Positions 44,326 through 53,176 of a DNA stretch of 64,000 nucleotides are shown piece after piece (positions within the stretch are counted from its first letter, which is position 1; each line of letters starts with the position of its first letter). This DNA comes from CAVQCJ01 sp963771835 (GTDB lineage Bacteria; Actinomycetota; Actinomycetes; Prado026), in contig CAVYVA010000002.1 of the NCBI GenBank assembly GCA_963771835.1, positions 1 through 64,000 on the forward strand, given 5' to 3'. The notes under the pieces were generated by a model. It had not been told where the DNA came from and did not search any database. It saw only the letters and a list, made by a program, of their open reading frames with translations. The position numbers and the translations under genes are program-made.

Positions 44326-44844
44326 GGCCCGATCGTCCTCCACTTCCAGGGCCTAGTGGGCTCCCGAGCGGAGAAACCCGACGATGAGCGGCCACGGCCG
44401 CATGGTGGTCGCCGACCCGCTGTGCTGCGACCGCGAGCGGCTCGGACGTGGCGGGCGGACGACCCGGGCGGGTCGTGGTCCCCCGGCTGCCCACCGGTCG
44501 CGGACCTCCTGCTGACCGACCAGCGATGCGCTGACCCGCGATGCTGCGTACATCTGCCACCTCCGGAGGGATCGCTGCCACCCACGAGGTTGCGGCTAAG
44601 GCCGAGCCGGGCGGATCGGGAAGATGTCCTATCTCGGTCCGGGTCACCCCCTTAGGCACGCGGACGCTCCGGAAGCGCCTCACCCTGAGTGACTCAGGAA
44701 TCGCTGCGCGGAGTGTGAGCCAGGTCACCACTCGAATGGCGTAAGCACACCCGCCGCATGAGGTCTTACGGGCGTGCCGAAGGCCGACCTCGGCACCTGC
44801 TCCACACCCCGTCGGACACGCCCTCGACCCAGGTGGAGAACCCG
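44326..44844. other. Long divergent intergenic region
   Basis: No gene is visible between the LuxR gene and the zinc-ribbon/dinB operon. The one clear structure is a perfect 15-bp palindrome at 44684-44698. A CTTAGG-containing segment upstream of it could be part of a promoter, but I cannot place one with confidence. Confidence 0.5.
44684..44698. promoter_or_regulatory. Perfect 15-bp palindrome, candidate operator
   Basis: CCTGAGTGACTCAGG, two 7-bp arms around one base, lies 147 bp upstream of the zinc-ribbon/dinB operon and 359 bp upstream of the LuxR gene. The size suits a dimeric regulator. It is not a typical LexA or SOS box. Confidence 0.4.
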
Positions 44845-45066
44845 ATGACCACGATCACCGCAGCGGAACCCGAACGACAGGTGGCACCCCCGGAACCGAT
44901 GGCGCTGTGGCTGTGCGGCTGCGACGCGCCGATCGACGTCGAGCAGCTGCGCGAGTACCGGGTGCGCGGACGACTGCGCGAGGTCCACACCGTGTGCCCG
45001 CGGCACGGGCTGACGACGCTGGCCCGGGTGTACCCGGTCGGTCGCGGAGGCCAGACTGAGGCGTGA
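44845..45066 (+). CDS. Small zinc-ribbon-like protein coupled to dinB
   Basis: 73 residues. Two cysteine clusters (LCGCDAP and VCPRHG) about 35 residues apart suggest a single zinc site. The ATG follows GGTGGAG. The stop overlaps the dinB start by 4 nt (GTGA), so the two are translated together. Unrecognised; a link to translesion synthesis is inferred from coupling only. Confidence 0.75.
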   Translation: MTTITAAEPERQVAPPEPMALWLCGCDAPIDVEQLREYRVRGRLREVHTVCPRHGLTTLARVYPVGRGGQTEA

Positions 45067-46091
45067 CCCGCTGGGTGCTGCACGTCGACCTCGACCAGTT
45101 CATCGCAGCCGTCGAGGTGCTCCGCCGACCTGAGCTGCGCGGCCTCCCGGTCGTCGTCGGCGGCGACGGCGACCCGACCAAGCGAGGCGTCGTCAGCACC
45201 GCCTCGTACGAGGCGCGCGCGTTCGGCGTCCACTCCGGCGTGGCGCTGCGCACCGCTGCCAAGCGATGCCCGGACGCCGTCTTCCTGCCCGTCGACCGGG
45301 AGGCGTACGACGCGGCATCCGCGCAGGTCATGCAGGCGTTGCGCGGCTTCGACGCCGTCGTCGAGGTCCTGGGCTGGGACGAGGCGTTCATGGGCGTCGA
45401 GACCGACGACCCCGAGGAGCTCGCGCGGGACGTGCAGGCCGCCGTACGCGACGCCACTCGGCTCGAGAGCAGCGTCGGGATCGGCGGGAACAAGCTGCAG
45501 GCCAAGATCGCCACCTCGTACGGCAAGCCGGCGGGGGTGTTCCGGCTGACCGACGCAAACTGGTACGACGTGCTCGGCGACCAGCCCACGAACGCGCTGT
45601 GGGGCATCGGCGCCAAGACCGCGCGCAAGCTCTCGGCGGCCGGCGTCGACACCGTCCGTCAGCTGGCGGCCGCCGAGCCGGCCGAGCTCGCCGCCCTGTT
45701 CGGGCCGACGATCGGGCCTTGGCTGGTCCGGCTGGGACGCGGGCACGACCGCAGCCCGGTCGTCGGCGAGCCGTACGTCGCCAGGTCGCGCAGCCGCGAG
45801 GTCACGTTCCAGCAGGACCTGGAGGACTGGGACGAGGTGCGCGCCCAGGTCGCGCTGCTGGCCCGCCGGGTGACCGAGGACGTCGTCGCGGACGGACGGC
45901 CCGCGGCCCGGGTGGTGGTGAAGGTCCGGTTCAGGCCGTTCTGGACGAAGACGCACGGGCACGCACTGCCGGTCGCCACCTCGGACGGCTCGGCGATCGA
46001 GGCGGCCGCCCTCGCCGCGTTCGACCGGTTCGACGAACGCCGGCCGGTCCGCCTGCTGGGTGTGCGCGCCGAGCTCGAGCGCGCACCCTGA
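45063..46091 (+). CDS. dinB: Y-family DNA polymerase IV
   Basis: 342 residues, an error-prone polymerase for translesion synthesis. The catalytic palm has VLHVDLDQFIAAVEVL (first metal-binding Asp), SYEARAFGVHSGVALRTAAK and GWDEAFMGVET (second Asp-Glu pair). In the last motif the usual Ser two residues before Asp-Glu is Gly. A thumb helix-hairpin-helix (NALWGIGAKTARKLSAAGV) and a little-finger domain follow. No beta-clamp peptide is clear at the C-terminus, and the protein is slightly shorter than classical Pol IV. It starts within the zinc-ribbon gene. Confidence 0.9.
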   Translation: MTRWVLHVDLDQFIAAVEVLRRPELRGLPVVVGGDGDPTKRGVVSTASYEARAFGVHSGVALRTAAKRCPDAVFLPVDREAYDAASAQVMQALRGFDAVVEVLGWDEAFMGVETDDPEELARDVQAAVRDATRLESSVGIGGNKLQAKIATSYGKPAGVFRLTDANWYDVLGDQPTNALWGIGAKTARKLSAAGVDTVRQLAAAEPAELAALFGPTIGPWLVRLGRGHDRSPVVGEPYVARSRSREVTFQQDLEDWDEVRAQVALLARRVTEDVVADGRPAARVVVKVRFRPFWTKTHGHALPVATSDGSAIEAAALAAFDRFDERRPVRLLGVRAELERAP

Positions 46092-46204
46092 CCGGACCCG
46101 CGGAGCGTTGCCATGTGCCCGCGAGGCAGATCACCACTACCGCCTCCGCGAGGCGCGCTTGCGCGGGAGAGTGGACGCCGGACGTGGCGAGTACGGGAGG
46201 CGGC

Positions 46205-46591
46205 ATGGACCCGATCGGGACACTGACGATGGTTCAGGTCGACGCGGACGACCCCGCCTCGCTGGCCGGGTTCTGGAGCGTCGTGCTCGGACGGCCCTTG
46301 GCCGCGCCCCTGGGCGATCCGCCGCACTACGTCGGCTTGGAGCCCGCGCCCGGCGAGGTGTCGACCGTGTCGTTCGTGCGAGTGCCCGAGGCCAAGGCCA
46401 CCAAGAACAGGTTGCACTTCGACGTCTGGGTGGACGATGTCGACCGCGCCCAGGAAGCGATCGAGTCGCTCGGCGGCCGGCACGCACCGGTCGCCGACTT
46501 CCACGAGTACGGGTTCCACTGGCGGCAGATGACCGACCCCGAGGGCAACGAGTTCTGCCTCATCTTCGAAGGTGCGGCCGGTTCTCCCTGA
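46205..46591 (+). CDS. VOC/glyoxalase-like protein 2
   Basis: 128 residues of the vicinal oxygen chelate fold (LTMVQVDADDPASLAGFWSV, then KNRLHFDVWVDDVDRAQEAI and QMTDPEGNEFCLIFEG). The FDVWV and EGNEFCL strands carry the positions that hold metal in true glyoxalases. The ATG follows GGGAGGCGG. It is convergent with the FAD monooxygenase gene. Substrate unknown. Confidence 0.88.
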   Translation: MDPIGTLTMVQVDADDPASLAGFWSVVLGRPLAAPLGDPPHYVGLEPAPGEVSTVSFVRVPEAKATKNRLHFDVWVDDVDRAQEAIESLGGRHAPVADFHEYGFHWRQMTDPEGNEFCLIFEGAAGSP

Positions 46592-46611
46592 AGCCTTGTG
46601 CGATCCCGGGC

Positions 46612-47826
46612 CTAGGCCGCACCGAAGTACATGCGGCGGACGACCTCGTCGGCGACCAGACCGTCGGGTCCGCGTGCCTCGAGGAACGCGAACCCGGCAA
46701 GGGTTGGATCCGCCTCTTGCGCTTGCCGGTGCCCGGCCCGTAGACGGTCGGCCTCGTCCCCCACATCCATGCCGAGGATGTTCCACCACAGGTCGTAGTG
46801 GCGGATCACGTCGAAGTAGCGCGCTCGTCGTTGCGCGTACTCGTTGATGGCGGCCGGCCAGTCGTCGTCGGCGAGCAGCAGGTCGCTCAGCTCGCGAACG
46901 TCACGGAACACTAGAGCCGTCCCGTGACCCTGGGTGGGGTCGGGCGACCCCGCGGCGTCCCCGACCAGGACGACGTCATTGCCGGCGATCCGGGTCGCCC
47001 ACGTGTCGCTGTTCGGGAAGAAGCCCATCGGGCCTTCCTGTTCGGCGCTCTCGAGCGCGCGTTCCGGCATGAAGCCGGCCGCGAACGCCAGGAGCGCCTC
47101 GAAGGATCGGTCGATGCCCCGGTCACGGAGCTGCGCCTGCGTCATCATCACGTACAAGCGGGTTGTCTCAGGGCCCTGGGCGAACCAGTTCACCCCAATG
47201 CCCGGGGGCCCGGCCAGGTTGTCGGTGTCACGGTCATCGGTGCGGACGCCCGAGACCGCCACCCCGCCGAACCGGTGATGCTCGGGATCCGCAGCGCTCA
47301 CCCCACCCGTCCACCGCCGCGCCTGAGACATCTTGCCGTCGGCACCCACGACCAACCGGGCCCGAACCTGCTCCGACCGCCCTTCAAGGACACCGCTGAC
47401 CGTGGCCACCCCGTTGTGCGAGAAGTCGTCCACCTTCATCGGCCGGCACACGCACGCGCCCTGGGACTGCGCCCAGGAGAAGGCGACTTCCTGAAGCCGC
47501 GGGTGCGAGAACCCGACCTCGTTCACCCCGTCGACGGAGTCCTTCGCCCAGCGATGCGGGGGCACTCCGAGCTTGCGATCCTCGTACAGGCCCAGGCCGA
47601 CAAGCTCGACCCCATCGGCCTGCTCGAACAACCCATCGACCCCGAGACGCACGGCTTCCGCCACACCCCAGGGAAACGTGCCCTCACCGCGGACGCGGTC
47701 CCTGAAGCGCGGCTCCTTCTCGGCCACGAGAACCTCGACGCCGGCCCGCGCCAGCACGCCGGCCAGCAGCGAGCCCGCAATGCCGCCACCGACCACGACC
47801 ACGTCGTAGCTGCCTGCAATGGCCAT
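46612..47826 (-). CDS. FAD-dependent monooxygenase / geranylgeranyl-reductase-like oxidoreductase
   Basis: 404 residues. A dinucleotide-binding start (YDVVVVGGGIAGSLLAGVLA) is followed by EVLVAEKEPRFRDRVRGEGT and the second FAD motif VVLVGDAAGSPDPTQGHGTA. This is the layout of group A aromatic hydroxylases and of lipid-side-chain reductases. ATG 47826 was chosen because the FAD fold begins seven residues later; GTG/ATG positions upstream (to 47886) lack family support. Divergent from the second ABC exporter. Substrate unknown. Confidence 0.85.
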   Translation of the reverse strand: MAIAGSYDVVVVGGGIAGSLLAGVLARAGVEVLVAEKEPRFRDRVRGEGTFPWGVAEAVRLGVDGLFEQADGVELVGLGLYEDRKLGVPPHRWAKDSVDGVNEVGFSHPRLQEVAFSWAQSQGACVCRPMKVDDFSHNGVATVSGVLEGRSEQVRARLVVGADGKMSQARRWTGGVSAADPEHHRFGGVAVSGVRTDDRDTDNLAGPPGIGVNWFAQGPETTRLYVMMTQAQLRDRGIDRSFEALLAFAAGFMPERALESAEQEGPMGFFPNSDTWATRIAGNDVVLVGDAAGSPDPTQGHGTALVFRDVRELSDLLLADDDWPAAINEYAQRRARYFDVIRHYDLWWNILGMDVGDEADRLRAGHRQAQEADPTLAGFAFLEARGPDGLVADEVVRRMYFGAA

Positions 47827-48079
47827 ACTCGCTGCCGCCTGACCTGGCTTGGCTGTCGCAGGGCAGTGTTCACCTGGCCTCACCACCTGGCAACCATCAA
47901 GATCCGCACAGACTGTCGGCGGGCGGCGGACGAGTCCGCCGGCGAGCAGCGCCGGGGATCAGCCGCATTGCCGAGATCGGCACGGCCACCGGCTGCCAGC
48001 GGCACCGCGCTCGGATGGTCTGACCGCCACGGGACCATCGACCCTGCCGACGCGGCCGAACCACAGCGACGCTGGAACC

Positions 48080-49012
48080 ATGGTTCCCGGCATCTCCATC
48101 GGCACACAGGGGCTGACGAAGTACTACCGCCGCCAACGCGGCGTCGAGGACCTGAATCTTGAGGTGTACGCGGGCGAGGTCTTCGGGTTCCTCGGTCCGA
48201 ACGGGGCCGGCAAGACGACGACGATCCGTCTCCTCCTGGGGCTGTTGCACCCGACCCGGGGCCAGGCCCAGGTCCTAGGGCTGGGCGTCGAGCGCGACGG
48301 GGTGGCCATTCGCAGCCGCACCGGGTACCTGCCCGGGGAGCTGTCGATGTACGAGAACCTGACCGGGCACGAGTTCTTGCACTTCATGGCGCAGATGCGC
48401 GGCGGCGTCCCGAAGGAGCGGATCCGCAAGCTGGCCGAGCGGCTGGACATGGATCTGTCCCGACACATCCACGACCTGTCCAAGGGCAACAAGCAGAAGC
48501 TGGGCGTCATCCAGGCGTTCATGCACTCCCCCGAGCTTCTGGTCCTGGACGAGCCGACGTCCGGGCTGGACCCGATCGTGCAGCTGGAGTTCCACGAGCT
48601 GGTGCGCGAGGCGGCAGCAGGCGGCGCGTCAGTCTTCTTGTCCTCGCACGTGCTCACCGAGGTCGAGCAGCTCGCCGACCGGGTGGGCATCGTCGTCGAC
48701 GGCCGGCTCGTCGTGGTCGAGCACATCGCTGCCCTCAAGCACCGGGCCCTGCGCCGCCTGGACCTCGACCTGGGGCGGCCCGCCGACCCCGCCCCGTTCC
48801 GCGCCACCGCCGGCGTCAGCGATGTCAGCGTGCACGGCGATGTCGTGTCGTGCGCCGTGACTGGGCCGGTCACCGAGCTGCTCGCGACCGCGGCCGAGCA
48901 AGGGGTTGTGAACGTGACGAGCCACGAGCCTGACCTGGAGGAGATCTTCCTCGGCTACGTGGAAGGAGGTGCTGACCGTGCTGGCTACCTTGGTCGTCAA
49001 GACCTGGCGTGA
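48080..49012 (+). CDS. ABC transporter ATP-binding protein (second exporter)
   Basis: A 310-residue ABC-2 type ATPase with Walker A GPNGAGKTTTIRLLLGLL, signature LSKGNKQKLGVIQAF, Walker B LLVLDEPTSGLD and switch His in LSSHVLTEVEQLADRVG. The signature starts LSKGN in place of LSGG, as in one subgroup of antibiotic/antimicrobial-peptide exporters. The next gene overlaps its 3' end by 35 bp. Confidence 0.93.
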   Translation: MVPGISIGTQGLTKYYRRQRGVEDLNLEVYAGEVFGFLGPNGAGKTTTIRLLLGLLHPTRGQAQVLGLGVERDGVAIRSRTGYLPGELSMYENLTGHEFLHFMAQMRGGVPKERIRKLAERLDMDLSRHIHDLSKGNKQKLGVIQAFMHSPELLVLDEPTSGLDPIVQLEFHELVREAAAGGASVFLSSHVLTEVEQLADRVGIVVDGRLVVVEHIAALKHRALRRLDLDLGRPADPAPFRATAGVSDVSVHGDVVSCAVTGPVTELLATAAEQGVVNVTSHEPDLEEIFLGYVEGGADRAGYLGRQDLA

Positions 49013-49778
49013 CCACTGGCGCGCCATGCTCGGCTGGTCGCTGGGCCTGGCCGGGATCGCCTCCGTGCAGCTGGCCGTCTATCCGAGCGTCCGCGACGCC
49101 GCTGCCGGCACCAGCCAGCTCATGAACAGCTTCCCGGAGGCGTTCAAGACGATGTTCCGGATCACGGACTACACGTCCGGGCCGGGCTACCTGGGTGCTG
49201 AGCTCTTCAGCATCATGGTGCCGCTGGTGTTCATCGGGGTGGGCGCGAGCTTCGGCTCCAGCGCGACCGCGGTGGAGGAGGAGCGCGGGACCGCTGACCT
49301 GTTGCTGACGCTCCCCGTGACTCGGACGAAGGTGCTGCTCGCCAAGCTGCTCGCACTGCTGGCGGCTCAGGCCGCGCTCGGGCTGGCGCTGTGGCTGGTA
49401 CTGCTGGTCGGTACGCGGGCGGTCGACCTGTCCGGCGTCAGTGCCTGGGGGCTGCTGGCCGCCTGCACGGCCGCCGTTCTGCTCGGGTGGCTCTACACCG
49501 GCATCGGCCTTGCCGTCGGCGCATGGTCCGGGCACCGTGCCGTCGCGCTCGGTGCCGCGATCGGGCTGGCACTCGCGGCCTTCCTGCTCTTCTCGCTCGG
49601 CCCGCTCGTCGACGCGCTACAACCCTGGCTGAAGGTGACGCCGTTCCACTGGGCCATGGGCAACGACCCCCTGCGCAACGGCATGTCTGCCGGCTACGTC
49701 GCCCTCCTGGTCGGCGCGAGCCTCGCGCTGTACGGGCTGGCCGTCCTCGCCTTCCTGCGCCGAGATATCAGTACATGA
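48978..49778 (+). CDS. ABC-2 type permease (second exporter)
   Basis: A 266-residue permease of about six helices (WRAMLGWSLGLAGIASVQLA, then GTADLLLTLPVTRTKVLLAK, a hallmark loop of ABC-2 permeases). GTG 48978 is preferred because GGAAGGAGG ends about 8 nt before it; GTG 48969 is the alternative. It overlaps the ATPase gene, so the pair is translationally coupled. The gene ends 12 bp before the displaced rnpB end, so it is the last gene outside the island. Confidence 0.9.
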   Translation: MLATLVVKTWRDHWRAMLGWSLGLAGIASVQLAVYPSVRDAAAGTSQLMNSFPEAFKTMFRITDYTSGPGYLGAELFSIMVPLVFIGVGASFGSSATAVEEERGTADLLLTLPVTRTKVLLAKLLALLAAQAALGLALWLVLLVGTRAVDLSGVSAWGLLAACTAAVLLGWLYTGIGLAVGAWSGHRAVALGAAIGLALAAFLLFSLGPLVDALQPWLKVTPFHWAMGNDPLRNGMSAGYVALLVGASLALYGLAVLAFLRRDIST

Positions 49779-49789
49779 AGCGGGTGGGG

Positions 49790-49820
49790 CGGACGAGTCG
49801 GCCTGTACACCGGGTTCTGT
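49790..49820 (-). repeat. Displaced copy of the rnpB 3' end (candidate attachment site)
   Basis: These 31 bases match 62378-62408, the 3' end of the RNase P RNA gene, with a single mismatch and in the same orientation. Sequence outside the block diverges quickly. This fits the leftover 3' end of rnpB after an element integrated there and supplied a replacement 3' end. Confidence 0.75.
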
Positions 49821-50142
49821 TCGAGCGTCGCACTGACCTGGACTGATCTGCGCCATACCAGCCCTGACCTGCGGCGACGTTACTGACGAGGTCCGAGGGG
49901 GACCGAGCAGTTCCGAGCATCGTGCGGACTAACAGCGGACTAACCAAGATCGTTCTGATGGCGCCTCCCGTGGCGTCCACCATCCGTTCTAGTCGCCCTT
50001 CGTGACGCTCGTTGGGACGGTTGTGGTGCGCTTCCCCAGCGTGACGCTCGAGCGCACGCCGCGCAGCGCGAGCCCGACTGTCCTGGTGCGTTCACTAGGT
50101 ACGCTCAGAGGGCTAACCCGCCTCCGTCGCGAGGGACGTCTC
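49821..50142. other. Left end of the island, no gene
   Basis: Between the displaced rnpB end and the phage-like gene I see no coding sequence. GCGGACTAAC occurs twice in direct orientation (49924-49933 and 49935-49944). Such short repeats beside an attachment core can be integrase arm sites or regulator sites; this is a guess. Confidence 0.45.
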
Positions 50143-50907
50143 ATGGGCGTCACGTTCGACCGCAGCCCGGCTGCGATGAGGGCCTTGGGGCGCCTCCCCA
50201 AGCGGAAGTACGACTGGCCGCGCTTGTCCGAGTTGTACGTCCAGGGCGAGATCGTTGACGGCGAGCGCGTGTGGCAGTCCACCGATGCAATCGCCCACGC
50301 GGAGGGGATCGTCCCTGAGCGGGTGCGTCGGGCGTGTGCGCGCGACGGGTGGGTCAAGCAGCGGCAGCGGTTCCGCGCCGAGTTGACCCGGGCCGCGCGC
50401 AAGGCCGCCCAGGAGCTGGCGGTGGGGCAAGTGGTGGACCTTGATACCGAGGTCATCGACGGTGCCTACCGTGGCGTACGGCTGGTTACGGCCCGGATCG
50501 CCGAGATCGAGGATGCCGTTGACGCACAGGAGGTCGCGCGGGCCGCGTACCAGGCGCTAGTGGCGACCGGAGCGAGCGCCGACGAGTTGGCGGCGACCGG
50601 GCACGACCCCTGGCAGGCCAGCGTGGTGTATGCGCGTGAGATCCAGGCCCTGGCCGTCGCGGTGCAAGCCCTGCACGCGACCGCGCACAGGGCGGTGGGC
50701 GATGTGGACATGCGCCGCCTTGAGTTCAACGGCCCTGGGGGGACAGCGATCGAGGTCGACCACACCGTGCACGCCGAACTGACCCGACCGGACCCCGAGC
50801 GGCTGCTGCGGCTGTTCCAGGCCGCGGCCCGGGCGACCTTTGGCCAGCCCGAGGAGATCGAGCGCGAGCGCGGTCATGTCGTCAATGCGGACGTGGTCGA
50901 GGACTGA
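50143..50907 (+). CDS. Phage terminase small-subunit-like protein
   Basis: 254 residues. The N-terminal part is a DNA-binding helix-turn-helix of the kind found in phage small terminases: KRKYDWPRLSELYVQGEIVD, then STDAIAHAEGIVPERVRRAC and ARDGWVKQRQRFRAEL. A long helical segment (VARAAYQALVATGASADELA, for example) and an acidic end follow. Small terminase subunits recognise phage DNA for packaging. The ATG follows GAGGGA. No large terminase, portal or capsid gene is nearby, so it would be a stranded phage gene. It lies 322 bp from the displaced rnpB end. Identification is by pattern only. Confidence 0.6.
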   Translation: MGVTFDRSPAAMRALGRLPKRKYDWPRLSELYVQGEIVDGERVWQSTDAIAHAEGIVPERVRRACARDGWVKQRQRFRAELTRAARKAAQELAVGQVVDLDTEVIDGAYRGVRLVTARIAEIEDAVDAQEVARAAYQALVATGASADELAATGHDPWQASVVYAREIQALAVAVQALHATAHRAVGDVDMRRLEFNGPGGTAIEVDHTVHAELTRPDPERLLRLFQAAARATFGQPEEIERERGHVVNADVVED

Positions 50908-51071
50908 CCAGGATCACCTAGCGACCACAGAGCCGGGCCAGTGGTTCTCCTCGATCATCGTTGCGGGGCCGGACGAGGGCGGACGTTACGGCCGTGGCTG
51001 CTGGACTCCCTGATGGTCAGCCGCACCGTGGCAACGATGCACGGCGCAGTCGCACGGTCCCCCTCGTGATG

Positions 51072-51281
51072 TCAGCGCCGCAGATGGCGCGCGGCGTTCC
51101 TCATCGTCCCTACAACCACGACCAGGAGGAGAGCGCAAACCGCAGCGGGGAAGGGCGAGCCAGCCCGGCCCTCATCGAACAGGCCCGCTAAGAGCCCGAC
51201 CGCGAAGAGGCTCCCAACCGCGAGCGCTAACACCGCCGCAACCCGGTCGACAGTCCTGCGTCCTGTGCCAAGGTGACTCAC
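51072..51281 (-). CDS. Small two-helix membrane protein
   Basis: 69 residues, unrecognised. Two hydrophobic helices (VAAVLALAVGSLFAVGLLAG and AAVCALLLVVVVGTM) are joined by a short charged loop, with a basic C-terminus (RNAARHLRR). A GTG start is used without a clear ribosome-binding site. It lies alone within the island; 50908-51071 and 51282-51470 hold nothing I can support. Confidence 0.5.
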   Translation of the reverse strand: MSHLGTGRRTVDRVAAVLALAVGSLFAVGLLAGLFDEGRAGSPFPAAVCALLLVVVVGTMRNAARHLRR

Positions 51282-51470
51282 GGCGCCAAGTATGCCGAGT
51301 TCCAGACTCCGGTATCGACCACTGGGTGCGCAGGTCTCTTGGCACGCGGCAAATTGCGCTGACCCCCGAGTCTGATCCTCGAGCGACCCAACCGGAGCGG
51401 AGGCCCACTCCTCATGGACTCACTTCTAGGGCCGGTGTGCGGCGAAGGCCGCCGGCCCTAGGCCTGCCGG

Positions 51471-52190
51471 CTACGTTCCACCGACGGCGCGGACCAGGGA
51501 AGCAAGAACGATGATGTTGTCGCGGTAGTGGCCGGTTGCGGGGTCGATCGGGCCGCCGCACGTGATCAGCCGAAGCGCGGCGTGGTTGGTGTTGCCGTAG
51601 ACGAGCTGCGTTGGGAACGCGGTCTTGTGGTAGCGGCGGACCTGGTCGACAGCGAAGACCGCCACCGAACCGTCTGCGCGGGTGATCATCACGGTGTCGT
51701 GCACGTGCAAGCTGCCAACTCGGAAGAAGACCGATGGTCCGCTAGTGGAGTCCAGATGGCCGACGATTACGGCGGGCCCGAGCGAGCCGGGGGTGGGTGA
51801 ATACCGGTACCAGCCGGCCTCGTCGTAGTGCCGGCTGCCCGGTGCCGGGACCTGTAAGGAGCCGTCGGGGTTCTGTCCGAGGCTGCTGCAAGCGCGAATT
51901 GACCCCGATCGCCGGGATGCTGATAGCGACGGGCATGGATGCTGGGAGCACCAGCCCAACCACCGAAGTCGCAGCGTGCGGCGACACCGGCGGATGGCCG
52001 GCGGATGCGGTACCGGTCGCCGAGGGTGGCGACGTGGTCGACCGTGGCCAGCGGTGGTTGCGGTGGCATGCTGCTGGTGCGCGACAACGATGCCGACGCA
52101 CGTCATCCCGGTTAGCGCGAGCAGACCGGTAACCGCTCCGGCGGCCAAACGACGCCGACCACGGACGGGACGGACATGGGCCCAGGTCAT
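51471..52190 (-). pseudogene. Class F sortase with internal frame changes
   Basis: A transpeptidase that would attach surface proteins to the cell wall. The N-terminus has a membrane helix (LAAGAVTGLLALTGMTCVGI). The catalytic domain shows His in VIVGHLDSTSGPSVFFRVG, Cys in LRLITCGGPID and Arg in GHYRDNIIV. Between them SMPVAISIPAIGVNSRLQQ is in another frame. Removing one base at 51881-51882 joins it to LGQNPDGSLQVP, and a second, compensating change lies somewhere in 51950-52080. The active-site half is intact. The ATG at 52190 overlaps the restored stop of the upstream surface-protein gene (ATGA). Confidence 0.7.
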
Positions 52191-53176
52191 CGGGCGGTCG
52201 CTGTCCTCGCCCTCAAGAGGCCGACGCCAGAACAGTGCGCTGATACCCGCGGCTAGGAGCAGGACTCACGCCCAGGGTCAGAAGCCAGGTGTCACGTGAG
52301 GCAGGCCACGGTCGACCCGCTCCCCGGTCTGCACCCCGCCAGTGGGCACGCGTGAAACCTGCGGCGTTTGCAGATGGATGACCTCGAGATTGATCTGGAG
52401 GATCCGGATCACCGTGACCCGTCCGCCTGCGTTCCCCCGGTGATCCACACGCATTTGCAGCCTCGCCCTTGGAACTCGTGTCCGGGAAGGTGCGCGGCGG
52501 GAAGGCGAAGAAGCCGGCCGCATTCGTCGTGATCATTGGCGGGCCGGTGAATTCGAAATCACCACCTGTTTCCCAGGTCATCCCGGCCCCGGCCATGCGA
52601 AGTCCGGTGGTGGTGTCCACCACCCGCCCCTTGATCGTGAACGGGCCGCGGCCCGGCGGCACGAGCGCGGGCACGGTGGCCGCCGACAGGCGCGGCACGT
52701 GGGTCCCGACGACGGTCAATGTCGGCGCGCCGGCGATCTGGTGCTCGGTCGGGTTTGGGTTGCGCCTCGCTGGGCTGCCCCTCCCAGATCGACGCTAGGG
52801 CATAGGTGCCTTTCGCGGTGGACGGGATCAGCATCGTCGCCGCCCAGACCCCGTCCGAACCGGTGCCCGAGACGAACATTCGCACCTGCGCAGAGGAACG
52901 GAGACCCGGCTATCGTCGGTGAGCCGTACAACCAACGAACCAAAGAAAGAAGTCCTGGGTTGACAGCGGAGTACTGTCGGTGATGTGGACGGTCACCGTC
53001 ACGGGCTTGGTGTCCAGCCCGCCGACCGACACAGATGACGCCGAATACGTGGTGGACACCACCGTGAAGGGGTCCACAGCCGCGCCGGCCGGACTGGCAA
53101 GGAGAGCCGACCCGCCGGGGACTATCGACAGCGCGCACACCACCGCGGCCAAGCGCCGCTTGCCGGTCGTGATCAT
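52187..53176 (-). pseudogene. Cell-wall-anchored surface protein, copy 1 (decayed)
   Basis: It starts with a signal peptide (TTGKRRLAAVVCALSIVPGG, then ALLASPAGAAVDP). A beta-rich Ig-like stretch (SASSVSVGGLDTKPVTVTVH) and FVSGTGSDGVWAATMLIPST follow. Next comes a carboxypeptidase-regulatory-like module (GPFTIKGRVVDTTTGLRMAG, then TTNAAGFFAFPPRTF). The C-terminal sorting region has VSRVPTGGVQTGERV and a membrane helix with a basic tail. These pieces are in three frames, so several indels are present. The ATG at 53176 overlaps the stop of copy 2, and GGAGG stands upstream. It is nearly identical in places to copy 2. Confidence 0.65.

Noticed and set aside
48969..48977. GTG at 48969 as the permease start
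   Set aside because: It would sit directly on the GGAAGGAGG ribosome-binding site, which is correctly spaced for the GTG at 48978.
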